From Pirellulales bacterium (lineage in GTDB: Bacteria; Planctomycetota; Planctomycetia; Pirellulales; DATAWG01), in assembly GCA_036267355.1 (NCBI GenBank), contig DATAWG010000111.1:1-64000 (forward strand): DNA of 64,000 nt, written 5' to 3'. Numbering within the stretch: position 1 is the first letter of the stretch; every line of letters begins with the position of its first letter. The notes below the pieces were generated by a model that ran no database searches, was not told the origin of the DNA, and saw only the letters and a list, made by a program, of their open reading frames with translations. The translations under genes were made by a program, and so were the position numbers. Shown here one piece after another: positions 8,949 through 18,426 of this stretch.

Positions 8949-9368
8949 CTAAGATTTCTTCGGCTCGTGCTTCAGCGACGCCGAATTGATGCAATAGCGC
9001 AAACCGGTGGGGTTCGGGCCATCGTCGAACACATGGCCAAGATGCGCTCCGCAATGGCGGCAGATAACCTCCGTGCGACGCATGAAATGGCTGCGATCAT
9101 CGGCCTTCTCGATGTTTTCCTCATCCAACGGCTGAAAGAAACTTGGCCAACCGCAGCCGGAATCAAACTTGCTTTCCGAGTCGAACAGCGGTTCGCCGCA
9201 GCACACGCACCGATAAATCCCCGGTTCGTGGTTGTTCCAGTACTGGCCCGTAAAGGCACGCTCGGTTCCCTTTTGCCGAGTCACCTGGTATTGCTCGGGC
9301 GTGAGCTGCCGGTGCCATTCTGCAGCGGACTTTTGTACCGCGCGTTTGGATTCATTCGGTTCGGTCAT
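8949..9368 (-). CDS. msrB: Peptide-methionine (R)-S-oxide reductase MsrB
   Basis: A 139-residue cytosolic enzyme that reduces methionine-R-sulfoxide in proteins using thioredoxin. The zinc site is given by two CxxC motifs (CVCCGEPLF and [10 protein letters not shown]). The substrate signature [13 protein letters not shown] is present, and the catalytic nucleophile is the Cys in [11 protein letters not shown] near the C-terminus. An extra Cys sits inside the first CxxC. The ATG at 9368 gives the usual family length; the frame runs 12 codons further upstream. It is near, but not overlapping, the XRE-type regulator on the same strand. Confidence 0.95.
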   Translation of the reverse strand: MTEPNESKRAVQKSAAEWHRQLTPEQYQVTRQKGTERAFTGQYWNNHEPGIYRCVCCGEPLFDSESKFDSGCGWPSFFQPLDEENIEKADDRSHFMRRTEVICRHCGAHLGHVFDDGPNPTGLRYCINSASLKHEPKKS

Positions 9369-9416
9369 AGTCGTGGCTCGGGTTTCGTGGCTCGTGATTC
9401 GCAATACGGCGAGGGT

Positions 9417-9896
9417 TTACTTCTCTGCGTGGGAATTGCGTGGCGAACGGGGGCGATCGCCAACCGACGGCTGATTCAATCGGGCGAGCGCTGCGCGGCG
9501 GCCAATCGATCGCACCGACACCAGCGCATGCAACTGCGCTGTCCGCGGGCGCGACTTGCCATGCTCCCACTGATAAATCGTCTGGCTCGACACGCCGACG
9601 AGTTTACCATACTCCGCTGCCGACAACTTCAACCGCCGCCGCTGGGCCCGCACCGACCTTGCCGAAAAGCGATTCGCGGCGGCATCGGATTCGATCGTGG
9701 CAGACGGCGCGCCGCCATGGACCAACCGGCGCACGACATGCGCAATGCGCCGCTCACAGGATTTGAGTTGACGTTTCAGTTGCGCGATATCGCGGCGTTG
9801 GGCCGCGGACGCGCGGCGAATGGCCGCCATCTGGGCTCGAATCTCTTTCCGCGCCAGTCGGCGAATTTCGTCATTCAGAACCCCGGCAAGATTCAT
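9417..9896 (-). CDS. XRE-type helix-turn-helix regulator
   Basis: A 159-residue protein. The N-terminal half (residues 8-60) is a highly basic helix rich in Arg, Lys and Gln, likely a coiled coil (IRRLARKEIRAQMAAIRRAS). A Cro/C1-type HTH lies at about residues 88-140: RRRLKLSAAEYGKLVGVSSQTIYQWEHGKSRP, matching the LSQxxLAxxxGVSxxxIxxWExGxxxP pattern. The tail is basic. This layout is common in planctomycete orphan regulators. The target is unknown. It lies 49 bases upstream of msrB on the same strand and could be transcribed with it. Confidence 0.85.
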   Translation of the reverse strand: MNLAGVLNDEIRRLARKEIRAQMAAIRRASAAQRRDIAQLKRQLKSCERRIAHVVRRLVHGGAPSATIESDAAANRFSARSVRAQRRRLKLSAAEYGKLVGVSSQTIYQWEHGKSRPRTAQLHALVSVRSIGRRAALARLNQPSVGDRPRSPRNSHAEK

Positions 9897-10048
9897 CGTT
9901 TCTCAAGCTCCCCTCGACGCCCCCGAACGTTCAATATCCAGTGTATCGGCCAAGGCAAGGCCCGGTGCGGCTTTACCGAGGGGCGCGGGGCGAGGACAAG
10001 AAAAACCGCCGTTCGTCATCCGTCCTTCAAAGCCTCACAGCCTTCCTC

Positions 10049-12658
10049 TCAATCGTCGTCGTCGCCGGCTGGCGCTGCTGAGCGTGTACGAACAAAGGCG
10101 GCATGCACGGGTGGCGGCATGGCGGAATCCGCGCCACGAACACTGTGCCAAATCACTTGGTTGAGCGTGGTTTCATCCGCGGCATCTTCATGGCTGAAAT
10201 CCAGCTTGGCCGACGCTTCGCTTCCCCATGCTCCGGCCTCGTTTACCGCCGTCAGCGACACTTCCGCCGGAACGTGCACATATGGCTCCAAATTCAGCGT
10301 CGCTTGGAAGCAGCCGTACATCGGCGTGGCTGCGGCGTCGAATTGGCTCATCGGTTGCAAACCGAGGATCAGTTCCATCGTGCGGAGCATGCTGGTCGTC
10401 GCATAGAGCGTCGAATCGACGGCGCCGCGGCGGCAATAAGGGCTGATCACCAGCGCCACGGTGCGATGGGCGTCAACGTGATCCGAACCATTTTGCGAAT
10501 CGTCTTCCACGACGAAAATCGCCGTCTCTTGCCAAAGGTGGCTATGGCTGACGCCCTCGACCAGCCGGCCGAGGGCCAGATCGTTTTCCGCGACCATTGC
10601 CGCGGGGGTCGGTTTGCCGCGGACGGTACCGTGCGTGTGATCGTTCGGCAGCCGCAACACGATGAACCGTGGCATGTCGTACGATTTATTGAAATGTGCA
10701 AGCTCCGCCAAAAACTCGTCGGTGCGCTTGGCGTCGGGATAGTCGAGGTCCCAGCCGCGATACTTGGGATCGAAATGGCCGACGAGCGTTTTCATGTTCG
10801 TATGGCTCGCTTCGCCGGCGTGGGCGCCGTTGTCGATGAACTCGCCGTAACTGCGATACGTGACCTTGCTTTCCTTGCAGCGGTCCCAGATATAGCCGAC
10901 GGCGGGAAAGGCGATCGGATATTTTCCCTCCGACGGATAGCCGATCTTATCCGGCGCTTTGCCGCGATAGCTGAGCGGCCATGTTTTTTCGACGAAATCC
11001 GAGCAATAGGCGGCGGTGCTCCATTCGTGCCCTTGGGCGCTGACTTCGGCATTGGCGTAAAAATTATCGAGCAGCACGAACTGCTTCGCGAGCGCATGGG
11101 CATTCGGCGTGATATGCCGATCGAACAAACACAGCCGCGGATCGCCATTGCCTTCTTTCACATCGCCAAACACCTGATCGTAGGTGCGGTTTTCACGGAT
11201 GATGTAGATGCAATGGCGAATCGGGCTGCCATCGCGAATCGGGTTGCCTTCGCCACGCGGTGCGGCGGCTATCCGGCGATCGTTTGCAACCGGACAACAC
11301 GATCGCGCCTGTTGTGAATAGCGGGCCATTTGTTCCGGCGATGGCGGATCGATAATTCCGAATGTGCCGTTGAACAATCCGCCGATATATTCATCCGGCG
11401 TTTTCTTTCCCTTGATCTCGGAGCGCGTGGGCTCGGGACGACCGGGGCCGTTCGGATTGGCTCGCGAACCGAGGCCCTTGCCGCTTGCGACATAAATCTC
11501 TTCCCCGAGATCAGGCTTCTCCGCCAATCCAAAGCGAACCGACGTCGGATACCAGCCGGTCGGAATAAAGCCAAGGGACCTGCTCTTGCATCGCCGGCTC
11601 ACATCGAATGCAGCTAGATTGTTATTGCCCGAATTGGCAACCAACAGCACTTTGCCATCGGCGGAGAGCGCCAGGCTGCTCGGAATACTGCCGTTTGGCG
11701 AATTGGGCCACATGGAAATGGTCATCTCCTCCTGCGATTCACCATCGATAGTGCTAAGAACGAAAACGTCGTTCAGATTGGCGCACGCGACGTACAGCAA
11801 TTTGTCATCCGGCGAGAGAACCATTTCGGTAGGATGCGAGTCGGCGGCTGCCACGAGGATCGACGGTCGTGAGCGTTCCGCCAGCGCTTTCTTGATTGGC
11901 CACTCGCTAATCACCTTCCAAGCCTGCGCATCAACGACCGCCACGGTGCTCTTACCCCACAAGCTGACGAACAACCGCCGGCCATCGCGGCTCGGCACGA
12001 TCGCATAAGGATAACTGTCTTTCTCGAACTGCAAGCGATCGATTTGCTCCGGTTTGTCGAGCGACACGCGGGCGAGCGAGCTGCCCCATGCGCAAGCGAC
12101 ATAGAGCATCTTGCCGTCGGGGCTGCATGCCAAGCCGGCAGGGATTTGCTTTGCTTTTTGGTCGGCGATTCTGATCTCGCGATGATTCGACAATTTGCCG
12201 TCGGCGAAATCGTATTCGTGCACCACTTCGAATTCCGCGCCGCTGGCAAACAGCCGTTCGCCAGCCGTGTCGAACGTGATCCCATAAAACGCTTGCGGCA
12301 CGGTGACGCGCGACGCCACTTCCTGATGCTTCAAATCGATGATGACGATTTCATGGTTTCGAAATCCGCAGTGCAATACAGCCGCCCAGGGCTGCGACGG
12401 GTGCATGGCGATATTGACGGGAAAATGCCCCAGCGGAAGCTGCCGCCCCGCCGGATGCAGCGACCATCCATTGGACAGCAGCGTATTCCCATCCGGCTGC
12501 GGCCCAGGCCAGCGCGTGGCCCCTTTCGCCGCCCGCGGTGTCCCTGTCTGCATCGTTGCCTGCGGCGGCTCAGCCCGGACCATATCCATAATCGCCAACC
12601 ACGAAATTGCGGCAACCAAGACCAATCCAACGGTCCGCTCATTTGTTCGCCGCAACAT
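10049..12658 (-). CDS. YncE-like beta-propeller fused to phosphoesterase
   Basis: An 869-residue exported protein. The N-terminal hydrophobic segment LVLVAAISWLAIMDMVRAE is a signal peptide. Residues about 65-400 are YVTN/YncE-type propeller repeats (LACSPDGKMLYVACAWGSS, VLSPDDKLLYVACANLNDV). Residues about 460-800 are an alkaline-phosphatase-superfamily phosphoesterase: IYIIRENRTYDQVFGD, QGHEWSTAAYCSDF, LPNDHTHGT and FVVEDDSQNGSDHVDAHRT, which carry metal-binding Asp and His. The domain relates to acid phosphatase/phospholipase C (PF04185). The substrate may be a phosphate ester in the periplasm. The domain combination is frequent in planctomycetes and acidobacteria. The gene is monocistronic as far as visible. 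Confidence 0.9.
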   Translation of the reverse strand: MLRRTNERTVGLVLVAAISWLAIMDMVRAEPPQATMQTGTPRAAKGATRWPGPQPDGNTLLSNGWSLHPAGRQLPLGHFPVNIAMHPSQPWAAVLHCGFRNHEIVIIDLKHQEVASRVTVPQAFYGITFDTAGERLFASGAEFEVVHEYDFADGKLSNHREIRIADQKAKQIPAGLACSPDGKMLYVACAWGSSLARVSLDKPEQIDRLQFEKDSYPYAIVPSRDGRRLFVSLWGKSTVAVVDAQAWKVISEWPIKKALAERSRPSILVAAADSHPTEMVLSPDDKLLYVACANLNDVFVLSTIDGESQEEMTISMWPNSPNGSIPSSLALSADGKVLLVANSGNNNLAAFDVSRRCKSRSLGFIPTGWYPTSVRFGLAEKPDLGEEIYVASGKGLGSRANPNGPGRPEPTRSEIKGKKTPDEYIGGLFNGTFGIIDPPSPEQMARYSQQARSCCPVANDRRIAAAPRGEGNPIRDGSPIRHCIYIIRENRTYDQVFGDVKEGNGDPRLCLFDRHITPNAHALAKQFVLLDNFYANAEVSAQGHEWSTAAYCSDFVEKTWPLSYRGKAPDKIGYPSEGKYPIAFPAVGYIWDRCKESKVTYRSYGEFIDNGAHAGEASHTNMKTLVGHFDPKYRGWDLDYPDAKRTDEFLAELAHFNKSYDMPRFIVLRLPNDHTHGTVRGKPTPAAMVAENDLALGRLVEGVSHSHLWQETAIFVVEDDSQNGSDHVDAHRTVALVISPYCRRGAVDSTLYATTSMLRTMELILGLQPMSQFDAAATPMYGCFQATLNLEPYVHVPAEVSLTAVNEAGAWGSEASAKLDFSHEDAADETTLNQVIWHSVRGADSAMPPPVHAAFVRTRSAAPAGDDDD

Positions 12659-12733
12659 CAGGTTGCCTCATCCATTCGATTTAACGGTCGCCCGCTTCCC
12701 CTATCCCCTCACCCTCGCCCTCACCCTTCCTCC

Positions 12734-13864
12734 TCACATCCATCTGAACCATCGCAGCGCCAGCGCAAACGAGACGACCGTCCATCCTAGCAGCGCACAC
12801 ACCCGGCCGGGCATCGCGGCGAGCGATGTTCCTTCCTGCATCACGGCCCGCAGAGCGTCGATGAGCGGCGTCAGCGGTAGCGCTTTCACCAGCGGTTGCG
12901 CGAACGCCGGAAATCGATCGGACGAAAAAAATATGCCCGACATCATCCACATCGGCAGCATCACAAGATTCATTAATCCGGAGACGGTTTCCAGCGTTCG
13001 CGCTCGGCTGGCCACCAACAGGCCGATGCCGGCGAACATCGCCGCCCCCAGCAGAATCAGCGCCACTACGGCCAACAGGCTGCCATGCACGGTCACGCCG
13101 AACGCTAGCCGCGCGAACACGAGCAAAACCAGCACCTCCGGCACCATGAATAGCAGCCGGCTGACCATAATTCCCGCAAGAAAATCGCTGCGCCGCATGG
13201 GAGTCGCCAAGAATCGCTTCAGCAATTTGCGAATCCGCATATCGACGGTGACGTAGCCGACGCCCCACAGTCCGCCCCCCATGAGGCTCATGCCCAAGAG
13301 TCCGGGCACGAGGAAATCGATGTACCGCGCGCCGGGTTCGTCGAACGACTCGTTTTCGACAGCGACGGCATCGGCTCGGCCTGCGGCGCGCTGGAGCGTG
13401 TTGTCCACGGCGTCGCGCGCCAGCACACTCTCCGGCCGGCTGGGATCGAAGATATATTGGTAAGTCGGCTTGCCCGACTGCTGCGGGCCGATCTCCACGA
13501 TCAGATCGGTCTTACCGGTTCGCAGCCGCCGCCGGCAAAGATCGTCGGGATTGATTTGCGTTTCAAAGCGCGGTTGCCCACCGTTGCCTTTGGCATCGGT
13601 ATCAAGATGAGCATTTCGCGCCGGACCAGCCTGCAGCGCCGCTTCGATACGCTCCGCCCCCTGACCTTGTTCGATGTCGACTGAAATTTTTTCGACCGGC
13701 TTATTGCGAAACGCGATCCCCAGCAGAACGATCATCAGAATCGGAAACCCGTAGACCCAAAACACGGCCTCCGGTTCGCGATAAAACTCCCGCAATCGCG
13801 CCAACACGAGTTGCCACAACGGGTGGTAGCGCGGCTGCGGTGGCGCGGCGGTGGAGGTCGACAT
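12734..13864 (-). CDS. ABC-2 type transporter permease
   Basis: A 376-residue membrane protein. The first membrane segment is WVYGFPILMIVLLGIAF. A roughly 150-residue extracytoplasmic domain follows, then five further membrane segments including VPGLLGMSLMGGGLWGVGY and LLGAAMFAGIGLLVASRA. This matches ABC2_membrane exporters of the YhgE/DrrB type. The ATG at 13864 (MSTSTAAPP) was chosen because the open frame upstream overlaps the divergent cobL region and has no membrane character. No ATP-binding subunit is adjacent: the neighbours are a phosphoesterase and cobL. The partner ATPase must be encoded elsewhere, and the substrate is unknown. Confidence 0.87.
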   Translation of the reverse strand: MSTSTAAPPQPRYHPLWQLVLARLREFYREPEAVFWVYGFPILMIVLLGIAFRNKPVEKISVDIEQGQGAERIEAALQAGPARNAHLDTDAKGNGGQPRFETQINPDDLCRRRLRTGKTDLIVEIGPQQSGKPTYQYIFDPSRPESVLARDAVDNTLQRAAGRADAVAVENESFDEPGARYIDFLVPGLLGMSLMGGGLWGVGYVTVDMRIRKLLKRFLATPMRRSDFLAGIMVSRLLFMVPEVLVLLVFARLAFGVTVHGSLLAVVALILLGAAMFAGIGLLVASRARTLETVSGLMNLVMLPMWMMSGIFFSSDRFPAFAQPLVKALPLTPLIDALRAVMQEGTSLAAMPGRVCALLGWTVVSFALALRWFRWM

Positions 13865-14108
13865 GCGTTCGCCTGGGCTGGGATCGGGTGGGCAAACGCA
13901 ACATACGAAATCATCCGAGCGATGCCAAGCGCCGCGGGGCGGAATCGGGAAATTTGCGTTCGGTTCGGAAAACATGAGGATTTGTCGCTGCGTCTCGAAG
14001 CCGTGGGTGAAGAGCGCGGCAAGCGGTGCTGGCCACTCTAGCCGCTTTGGCCTACAATCGCGGGCAGTTCGCATTCCGGCCCGCATTCCGCCCTTGACGC
14101 CCAGATTC

Positions 14109-15383
14109 ATGAACGGATCGCAATCGCAACTTATCCATATCATCGGCATCGGCGACGATGGGCTCGATGGCCTCACTGCCAACGCGCGCCGCTTGATCGA
14201 GGAAGCCGATTTGCTGCTCGGCGATGAGCCGACCCTCGCACTTGTGAAAAAACTGGGTGGCAAGCGGGCCGTGATCGGCAACGATCTTGCTGCCGCCGTG
14301 GCGCGAATCACCGCGGCCGAGGGAGAGCGGCTTGTGGTGCTCGCCTCGGGCGATCCGCTGTTCTACGGCATGGCGCGGTATCTTTGCGACAAGCTCGGCA
14401 AAGATCGCTTCCAGGTCATCCCGCATGTCAGCAGCATGCAGCTCGCATTTGCCCGGGTGAAGGAAAGTTGGGAAGAAGCACTGCTGACGAACCTTGCGAA
14501 CCACGATTTGGAAAGCGTGCTCGATAAGATTCGCGTTGCCGATAAAGTAGGGCTTTTTACGAGCGAATCTCAGCCGCCCGAAAAGATCGCCCGATCGCTG
14601 TTGGATTATCGCATCGATTATTTCACGGCCTATATTTGCGAGAATTTGGGATCGCCCGACGAACGGGTAACGCACGGCGAGCTGTCGGAAATTGCGAAGG
14701 AAAATTTTTCGCCGCTGAATGTGATGATTCTGGTTCGCAAGCCCGATTTGCCCGACCGGCCGAGTGACGCAGCGGGCCGGCGGCTATTTGGTAATTCCGA
14801 CGCGGCGTTTCTGCAATCCCGGCCGAAACACGGGCTGCTGACGCCCGCTGAGGTGCGGGGCATCGCGCTGGCCCAAATGGATCTCGGACCAACGAGCATC
14901 GTGTGGGATATCGGCGCCGGCAGCGGATCGGTTTCGATCGAGGCGGCGCAAATCGCGGCGGGTGGAATGGTCTACGCCATCGAAATGGACCCCGAAGATC
15001 ATCAACTGATCTCCGCCAATGCAGCGCGGTTCGGAGTCAAGAATCTGACGCCCGTGCTTGGCCGAGCGCCCGACGCCTGGCAACCGCTGCCGGATCCCGA
15101 TTGTGTGTTCGTCGGCGGCAGCGGCCGGGAAATCAGCCGATTGGTGGAGTTGGCCTATGGACGGCTGCGCTCGGGAGGCCGGCTCGTCGCGAATGTCGGC
15201 AGCATCGAAAATCTTTCGGCCGTGCATGAAACCCTGCGGCACTACACCGACGATGTGCGGATCTGGATGATCAACGTGGCCCGCGGCGTGGAACAACTCG
15301 AACGCGTGCGATTCGAATCGTTGAATCCAACATTTCTCTTGGCGGTGGTGAAGGACGGCAAGGCGCGAGGGACGATGGGCTAG
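14109..15383 (+). CDS. cobL: Precorrin-6Y C5,15-methyltransferase (CbiE-CbiT fusion)
   Basis: A 424-residue two-domain corrin enzyme. Residues 8-215 are a CbiE-type tetrapyrrole methylase (IIGIGDDGLDGLTANARR, then VLASGDPLFYGMARYL and SSMQLAFARV). Residues about 245-415 are a CbiT-type SAM methyltransferase (LTPAEVRGIALAQMDLG, VWDIGAGSGSVSIEAA, FVGGSGREISRLVE). It methylates C5 and C15 and decarboxylates the C12 acetate during cobalamin synthesis. The longer upstream frame is antisense to the permease, so the ATG at 14109 is used. No other cob or cbi gene is nearby. The gene is followed by a large hairpin at 15427-15490. Confidence 0.93.
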   Translation: MNGSQSQLIHIIGIGDDGLDGLTANARRLIEEADLLLGDEPTLALVKKLGGKRAVIGNDLAAAVARITAAEGERLVVLASGDPLFYGMARYLCDKLGKDRFQVIPHVSSMQLAFARVKESWEEALLTNLANHDLESVLDKIRVADKVGLFTSESQPPEKIARSLLDYRIDYFTAYICENLGSPDERVTHGELSEIAKENFSPLNVMILVRKPDLPDRPSDAAGRRLFGNSDAAFLQSRPKHGLLTPAEVRGIALAQMDLGPTSIVWDIGAGSGSVSIEAAQIAAGGMVYAIEMDPEDHQLISANAARFGVKNLTPVLGRAPDAWQPLPDPDCVFVGGSGREISRLVELAYGRLRSGGRLVANVGSIENLSAVHETLRHYTDDVRIWMINVARGVEQLERVRFESLNPTFLLAVVKDGKARGTMG

Positions 15384-15426
15384 GGACGAGAGACAACGGA
15401 CGCGATTGGCATGGCATAGTAGCCGC

Positions 15427-15490
15427 GCGTCCCTCGCTAACGCTTCGGGCTAGTATCGCAACACTAGCCCGAAGCGTCAGCGAGGGACGC
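15427..15490. repeat. Large palindrome, repeat family C
   Basis: Two 28-base arms (15427-15454 and 15463-15490) pair with one mismatch around an 8-base loop. The core word is ctagcccgaagcgtyagcgaggg. It lies between cobL and the deacetylase gene. Related copies occur at 59262-59337 and inside each 189-bp unit at 21271-21820. No T-run follows, so it is not a standard terminator. Confidence 0.85.
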
Positions 15491-15554
15491 ACGATGACGG
15501 ACGCATCGTTTCCGGCAAAGCTCAAACGATATAGTCACCCATAGGAACGAGGCC

Positions 15555-16283
15555 GTGGCTGAGCACGAACAGCTTGATGTGATCGCCGTCGGTGCGCATC
15601 CCGACGACGTGGAAATCGCTTGCGGCGGCACGCTGGCCCGGCTCGTGCAGCAGGGCTACCGGGTCGGAATCGTCGACCTCACCGATGGCGAACCGACGCC
15701 GAATTCGCCGGGCCCGGAAGTGCGGATGGAAGAGGCTCGACAAGCCGCCGAAAAGCTGGGCGTTCATAAGCGCATCCACTTGGAGCTACCGAATCGGCGA
15801 CTCTTCGACACGTTCGAGGCCCGGGTCGCGCTGGGAAAGGTGTTTCGCCGCCATCGGCCGCGGCTGGTGCTGGGCTTCGGCGAAAAGACGCCGCTCGCTT
15901 CGCCGGATCATTATCAGGCTATGCAAATCACCGACGCGGGCATTTTCTATTCGCGGCTCACGAAGTGGGATCAACATTTCGAAAATTTGCTGGTCCACAC
16001 GGTGCCGGCATATCTCTACTATTCGCTGAGCTTCAGCGGATTGACGGTGCCTCCCGGGGCCGGACATTTGATTTCCGATATCAGCGACACGTTGGACACG
16101 AAGCTTGCCGCCGTGCGCTGCTATTTGACGCAGTTCCCGCCCGAAAAAGCGTACGTGTTGGATCGTGTTCGGGCATTGGCGCTCGCTCAAGGCGCCGCCG
16201 CCGGTTTCGCGGCCGGCGAACTCTTTGCCAGCCCGCGGGCCCTCGGCACGAAAGATCTGATGGGGTTTCTCTTCGCCAAGTGA
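15555..16283 (+). CDS. PIG-L family deacetylase, BshB1-like
   Basis: A 242-residue cytosolic zinc hydrolase. The metal motif AHPDD (residues 14-18, followed by [10 protein letters not shown]) and the later [10 protein letters not shown] segment (His ligand) are typical of LmbE/PIG-L enzymes. The [13 protein letters not shown] stretch and C-terminal spacing resemble BshB1, which deacetylates N-acetylglucosaminyl-malate in bacillithiol synthesis. Other family members act on N-acetylglucosaminyl lipids, so substrate is inferred. It starts at GTG (15555) after an AGGAACGAGG sequence. The next gene is convergent. No bshA or bshC was seen in the window. Confidence 0.88.
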   Translation: MAEHEQLDVIAVGAHPDDVEIACGGTLARLVQQGYRVGIVDLTDGEPTPNSPGPEVRMEEARQAAEKLGVHKRIHLELPNRRLFDTFEARVALGKVFRRHRPRLVLGFGEKTPLASPDHYQAMQITDAGIFYSRLTKWDQHFENLLVHTVPAYLYYSLSFSGLTVPPGAGHLISDISDTLDTKLAAVRCYLTQFPPEKAYVLDRVRALALAQGAAAGFAAGELFASPRALGTKDLMGFLFAK

Positions 16284-16401
16284 TCGCGCGCTCAAGACCG
16301 CTCCCGCAGCGATAGCGAGGGGGTCGCTTTCTTGCTTGCGCTGGGGCTCGACGCACTAGCGGACTCGATGGCACACGGTAGAAACTGGTTCGCAAGCGAG
16401 T

Positions 16402-17169
16402 TCATCGCCGTAGCGACTGAATCAATAACACCGCGCCGATCCCGATGATCGTAGCGTACAAATAATGATGAAATGCTTTGCCGCGCAACCGGCGGTTCAC
16501 GCTGCGGCCCAAAAATAGCGCGGCGATCGCTGCGGGCAGGGAAATTAGGTAATACAACGTGACGGTCCACACCCACAGCCCCGTCAGCCAATAGCCGGCC
16601 AAGATGATCGCGCTCGACGGCAAGAAAAATCCTTGGCCCGTCGCGCGGAACCGCTGCGCCGACCAGCGCCGCATTGCGCCGTAAATAAGCAGTGGCGGCC
16701 CGCTCATGCCGAACGCTTCTCCAAGCACTCCGGCGCAAAATCCGCAAAGGCAAAGCCACACCGAACTGTCGCTTTTCAGCTCGAGCCGCGAGCCGACAAA
16801 CAAGCAGTAGGCCGAAAAGCCAATCAGAAAAAGCCCCAACGCTTCCTTCAACAGATGCGGATCGCTGTGTACAAGCAGCCACAGCCCAAGCGGCATTCCG
16901 AACAGGCTCGAAACCAACAGCCAACTCACGCTGCGCAAGTGCACCTCGTACCAATCTTGCATCACGATGATCGACCCCACGGTAATCGACAGCAGCACGA
17001 TCAGCGGCGCCGCCACTTCGAACGGAATCCGAAACACGAGTAGCGACAGGCCGACGAGCCCCGAGCCGAAGCCGAGCGCCGATTGCACCAGCATCGCGAA
17101 GAACACGACGATAACCACATAGACAGTGACCGCCACCGCGAAATAACCTCCGATGCCGAGGGAAAACAC
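16402..17169 (-). CDS. TauE/SafE family membrane permease
   Basis: A roughly 255-residue polytopic inner-membrane protein with about eight hydrophobic segments. The family signature is seen as MLVQSALGFGSGLVGLSLLVF near the N-terminus and its inverted counterpart FCAGVLGEAFGMSGPPLLIYGAM in the second half. Such proteins export sulfite, sulfoacetate or other small sulfur or organic anions. The substrate here is unknown. The open frame reaches 17364, but bases 17170-17364 are repeat-like and code for basic, non-conserved residues. The GTG at 17169 gives the usual family length; the start is uncertain, as no good ribosome site is visible. Confidence 0.82.
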   Translation of the reverse strand: MFSLGIGGYFAVAVTVYVVIVVFFAMLVQSALGFGSGLVGLSLLVFRIPFEVAAPLIVLLSITVGSIIVMQDWYEVHLRSVSWLLVSSLFGMPLGLWLLVHSDPHLLKEALGLFLIGFSAYCLFVGSRLELKSDSSVWLCLCGFCAGVLGEAFGMSGPPLLIYGAMRRWSAQRFRATGQGFFLPSSAIILAGYWLTGLWVWTVTLYYLISLPAAIAALFLGRSVNRRLRGKAFHHYLYATIIGIGAVLLIQSLRR

Positions 17170-17364
17170 GGGTGAGGCAGAAGATCGACGAAGCAAGGAA
17201 ACCACGAAAGACGCGAAAACACACGAAAGACGAGAGATCCGGAAGCAGGGGAACCACGGATCACACGAATGACGCGGATCAAGAAAACGAAGCAGGATCA
17301 GAGGACGGCGGAAGAGAAGGGAGGAAATATCGGCGGGCGAAAATGGCGGACGCGCTGGCGGCAA
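17170..17364. other. Intergenic low-complexity region
   Basis: Between the permease and the metallopeptidase gene, short related phrases recur (accacgaaagacgcgaaaac, cacacgaaagacga, accacggatcacacgaatga). They look like a degenerate dispersed repeat. No gene or promoter is recognised. Confidence 0.45.
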
Positions 17365-18240
17365 TTATTCGAAGCCGAACAGGCTTTGCAATTTGGCGAG
17401 GAATGCTCGGTGACGCTCGGGCACGCGCTCTTTCCAGCCCTTCAAATAATCGCGCAAATCCACATCGGCGTCATGCGGGCCGAGATTGATCCAGGTCAGC
17501 GCTTCCCAGCCGGTCGGCTCATCCTCGAACAACGAAAGCAGATAGACGGCCACCATCTGCGAATCCGGCGTCAACTCGCGCTGCGCTTCGAGCGATTTCT
17601 GGTGCTCCGCGAACCATTGTGGCATCGTGCGGTCGGGCGGCAGCCGCCGGCGGCGCGGGGCCAAAAGCGTGTCGACATATTGGTCCAAGTGTGGGGCGAA
17701 GCCTTTCCAGTTCGCATAGGGCGGATCCGTTTTCCAAGTGATCGCCATCCGCCGCATCGTAAACAGCGACGACGTTTCGCAAAGCGATTCTTCGAACCAA
17801 AGATTTCGGCCTGCCTTGCGGTGGTCATAGTTGCTGAGGATGTGGACCAATTCGTGCGAGAATTGATAGGCGTATTGGCTCCAGTATTGACCGCGCGCGC
17901 TGAGCAGCACCCGATACTCGCCGGCCGGCCCCTTTTCATAGAGCGTGATCGGCACGCCTTCATGCGGGCGGACCAGAATCGTCGTCAGCCGTCGATCGGG
18001 GCTATAGCGCAACAAATTCTTGGCACACGACGCGAGCACCGCATGCACATCGTCGGGCGACGCGCTGCCCCAATCGCCCGAAACTTTGATTTCCGGCAGC
18101 TTCGGCTTAGCGGTGTCCGATTTCGCTGCAGCATTGGCCGATGGCCCTGCGGCGGCGACCGGCGCCGCGCCGGCGGCAAGCATGGCGGCGCAAAGAATGC
18201 AGCATGTTCGGACCACGTGGAGAATTGATACACCGAGCAT
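17365..18240 (-). CDS. Exported putative zinc metallopeptidase (HExxH)
   Basis: A 291-residue protein with a signal peptide (residues about 8-31). The zinc site reads FSHELVHIL, with His129, Glu130 and His133. A third candidate ligand is Glu150 in WFEESLCETSS, 17 residues on, which fits the gluzincin spacing. The rest has no recognised domain but resembles DUF1570-like planctomycete proteins. The Tyr- and Trp-rich segment after the motif (ITWKTDPPYANWKGFAP) is likely structural. It probably acts in the periplasm or at the surface; target unknown. A family B repeat lies just upstream. Confidence 0.72.
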   Translation of the reverse strand: MLGVSILHVVRTCCILCAAMLAAGAAPVAAAGPSANAAAKSDTAKPKLPEIKVSGDWGSASPDDVHAVLASCAKNLLRYSPDRRLTTILVRPHEGVPITLYEKGPAGEYRVLLSARGQYWSQYAYQFSHELVHILSNYDHRKAGRNLWFEESLCETSSLFTMRRMAITWKTDPPYANWKGFAPHLDQYVDTLLAPRRRRLPPDRTMPQWFAEHQKSLEAQRELTPDSQMVAVYLLSLFEDEPTGWEALTWINLGPHDADVDLRDYLKGWKERVPERHRAFLAKLQSLFGFE

Positions 18241-18287
18241 CGCTCAATTGCCATTAAGTTTGTAGGAAACCATTCGCCGCAATCAAC

Positions 18288-18402
18288 GTAGCAGGCACAC
18301 TCCGTGTGCCGTCTGCGCCGCTCTTTGCGCTGCCCCAGCGTATTGCAAAAAGCAACGCAACGCGCTGCGGAGCGCGGATGGCACACGAAGTGTGCCTGCT
18401 GC
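18288..18402. repeat. Palindromic repeat, family B, copy 1
   Basis: Left arm gtagcaggcacactccgtgt continues to gccgtctgc; the right arm is its inverse (gcggatggcacacgaagtg, then tgcctgctgc). The arms enclose about 55 bases that also pair partly. Each arm contains an internal palindrome (ggcacactccgtgtgcc). It lies 25 bases past the mgtA stop codon. Other copies are at 23141-23227 and 35749-35836. Confidence 0.9.
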
Positions 18403-18426
18403 CATACGGCCGCATGACAGCACATT

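Noticed and set aside
8778-10406. 542-codon plus-strand frame
   Set aside because: It is antisense to msrB, the XRE-type regulator and the end of the phosphoesterase, and its composition is shadow-like.
13865-14311. 149-codon N-terminal extension of the ABC permease
   Set aside because: It overlaps the divergent cobL start, has no membrane or domain character, and a good ATG exists at 13864.
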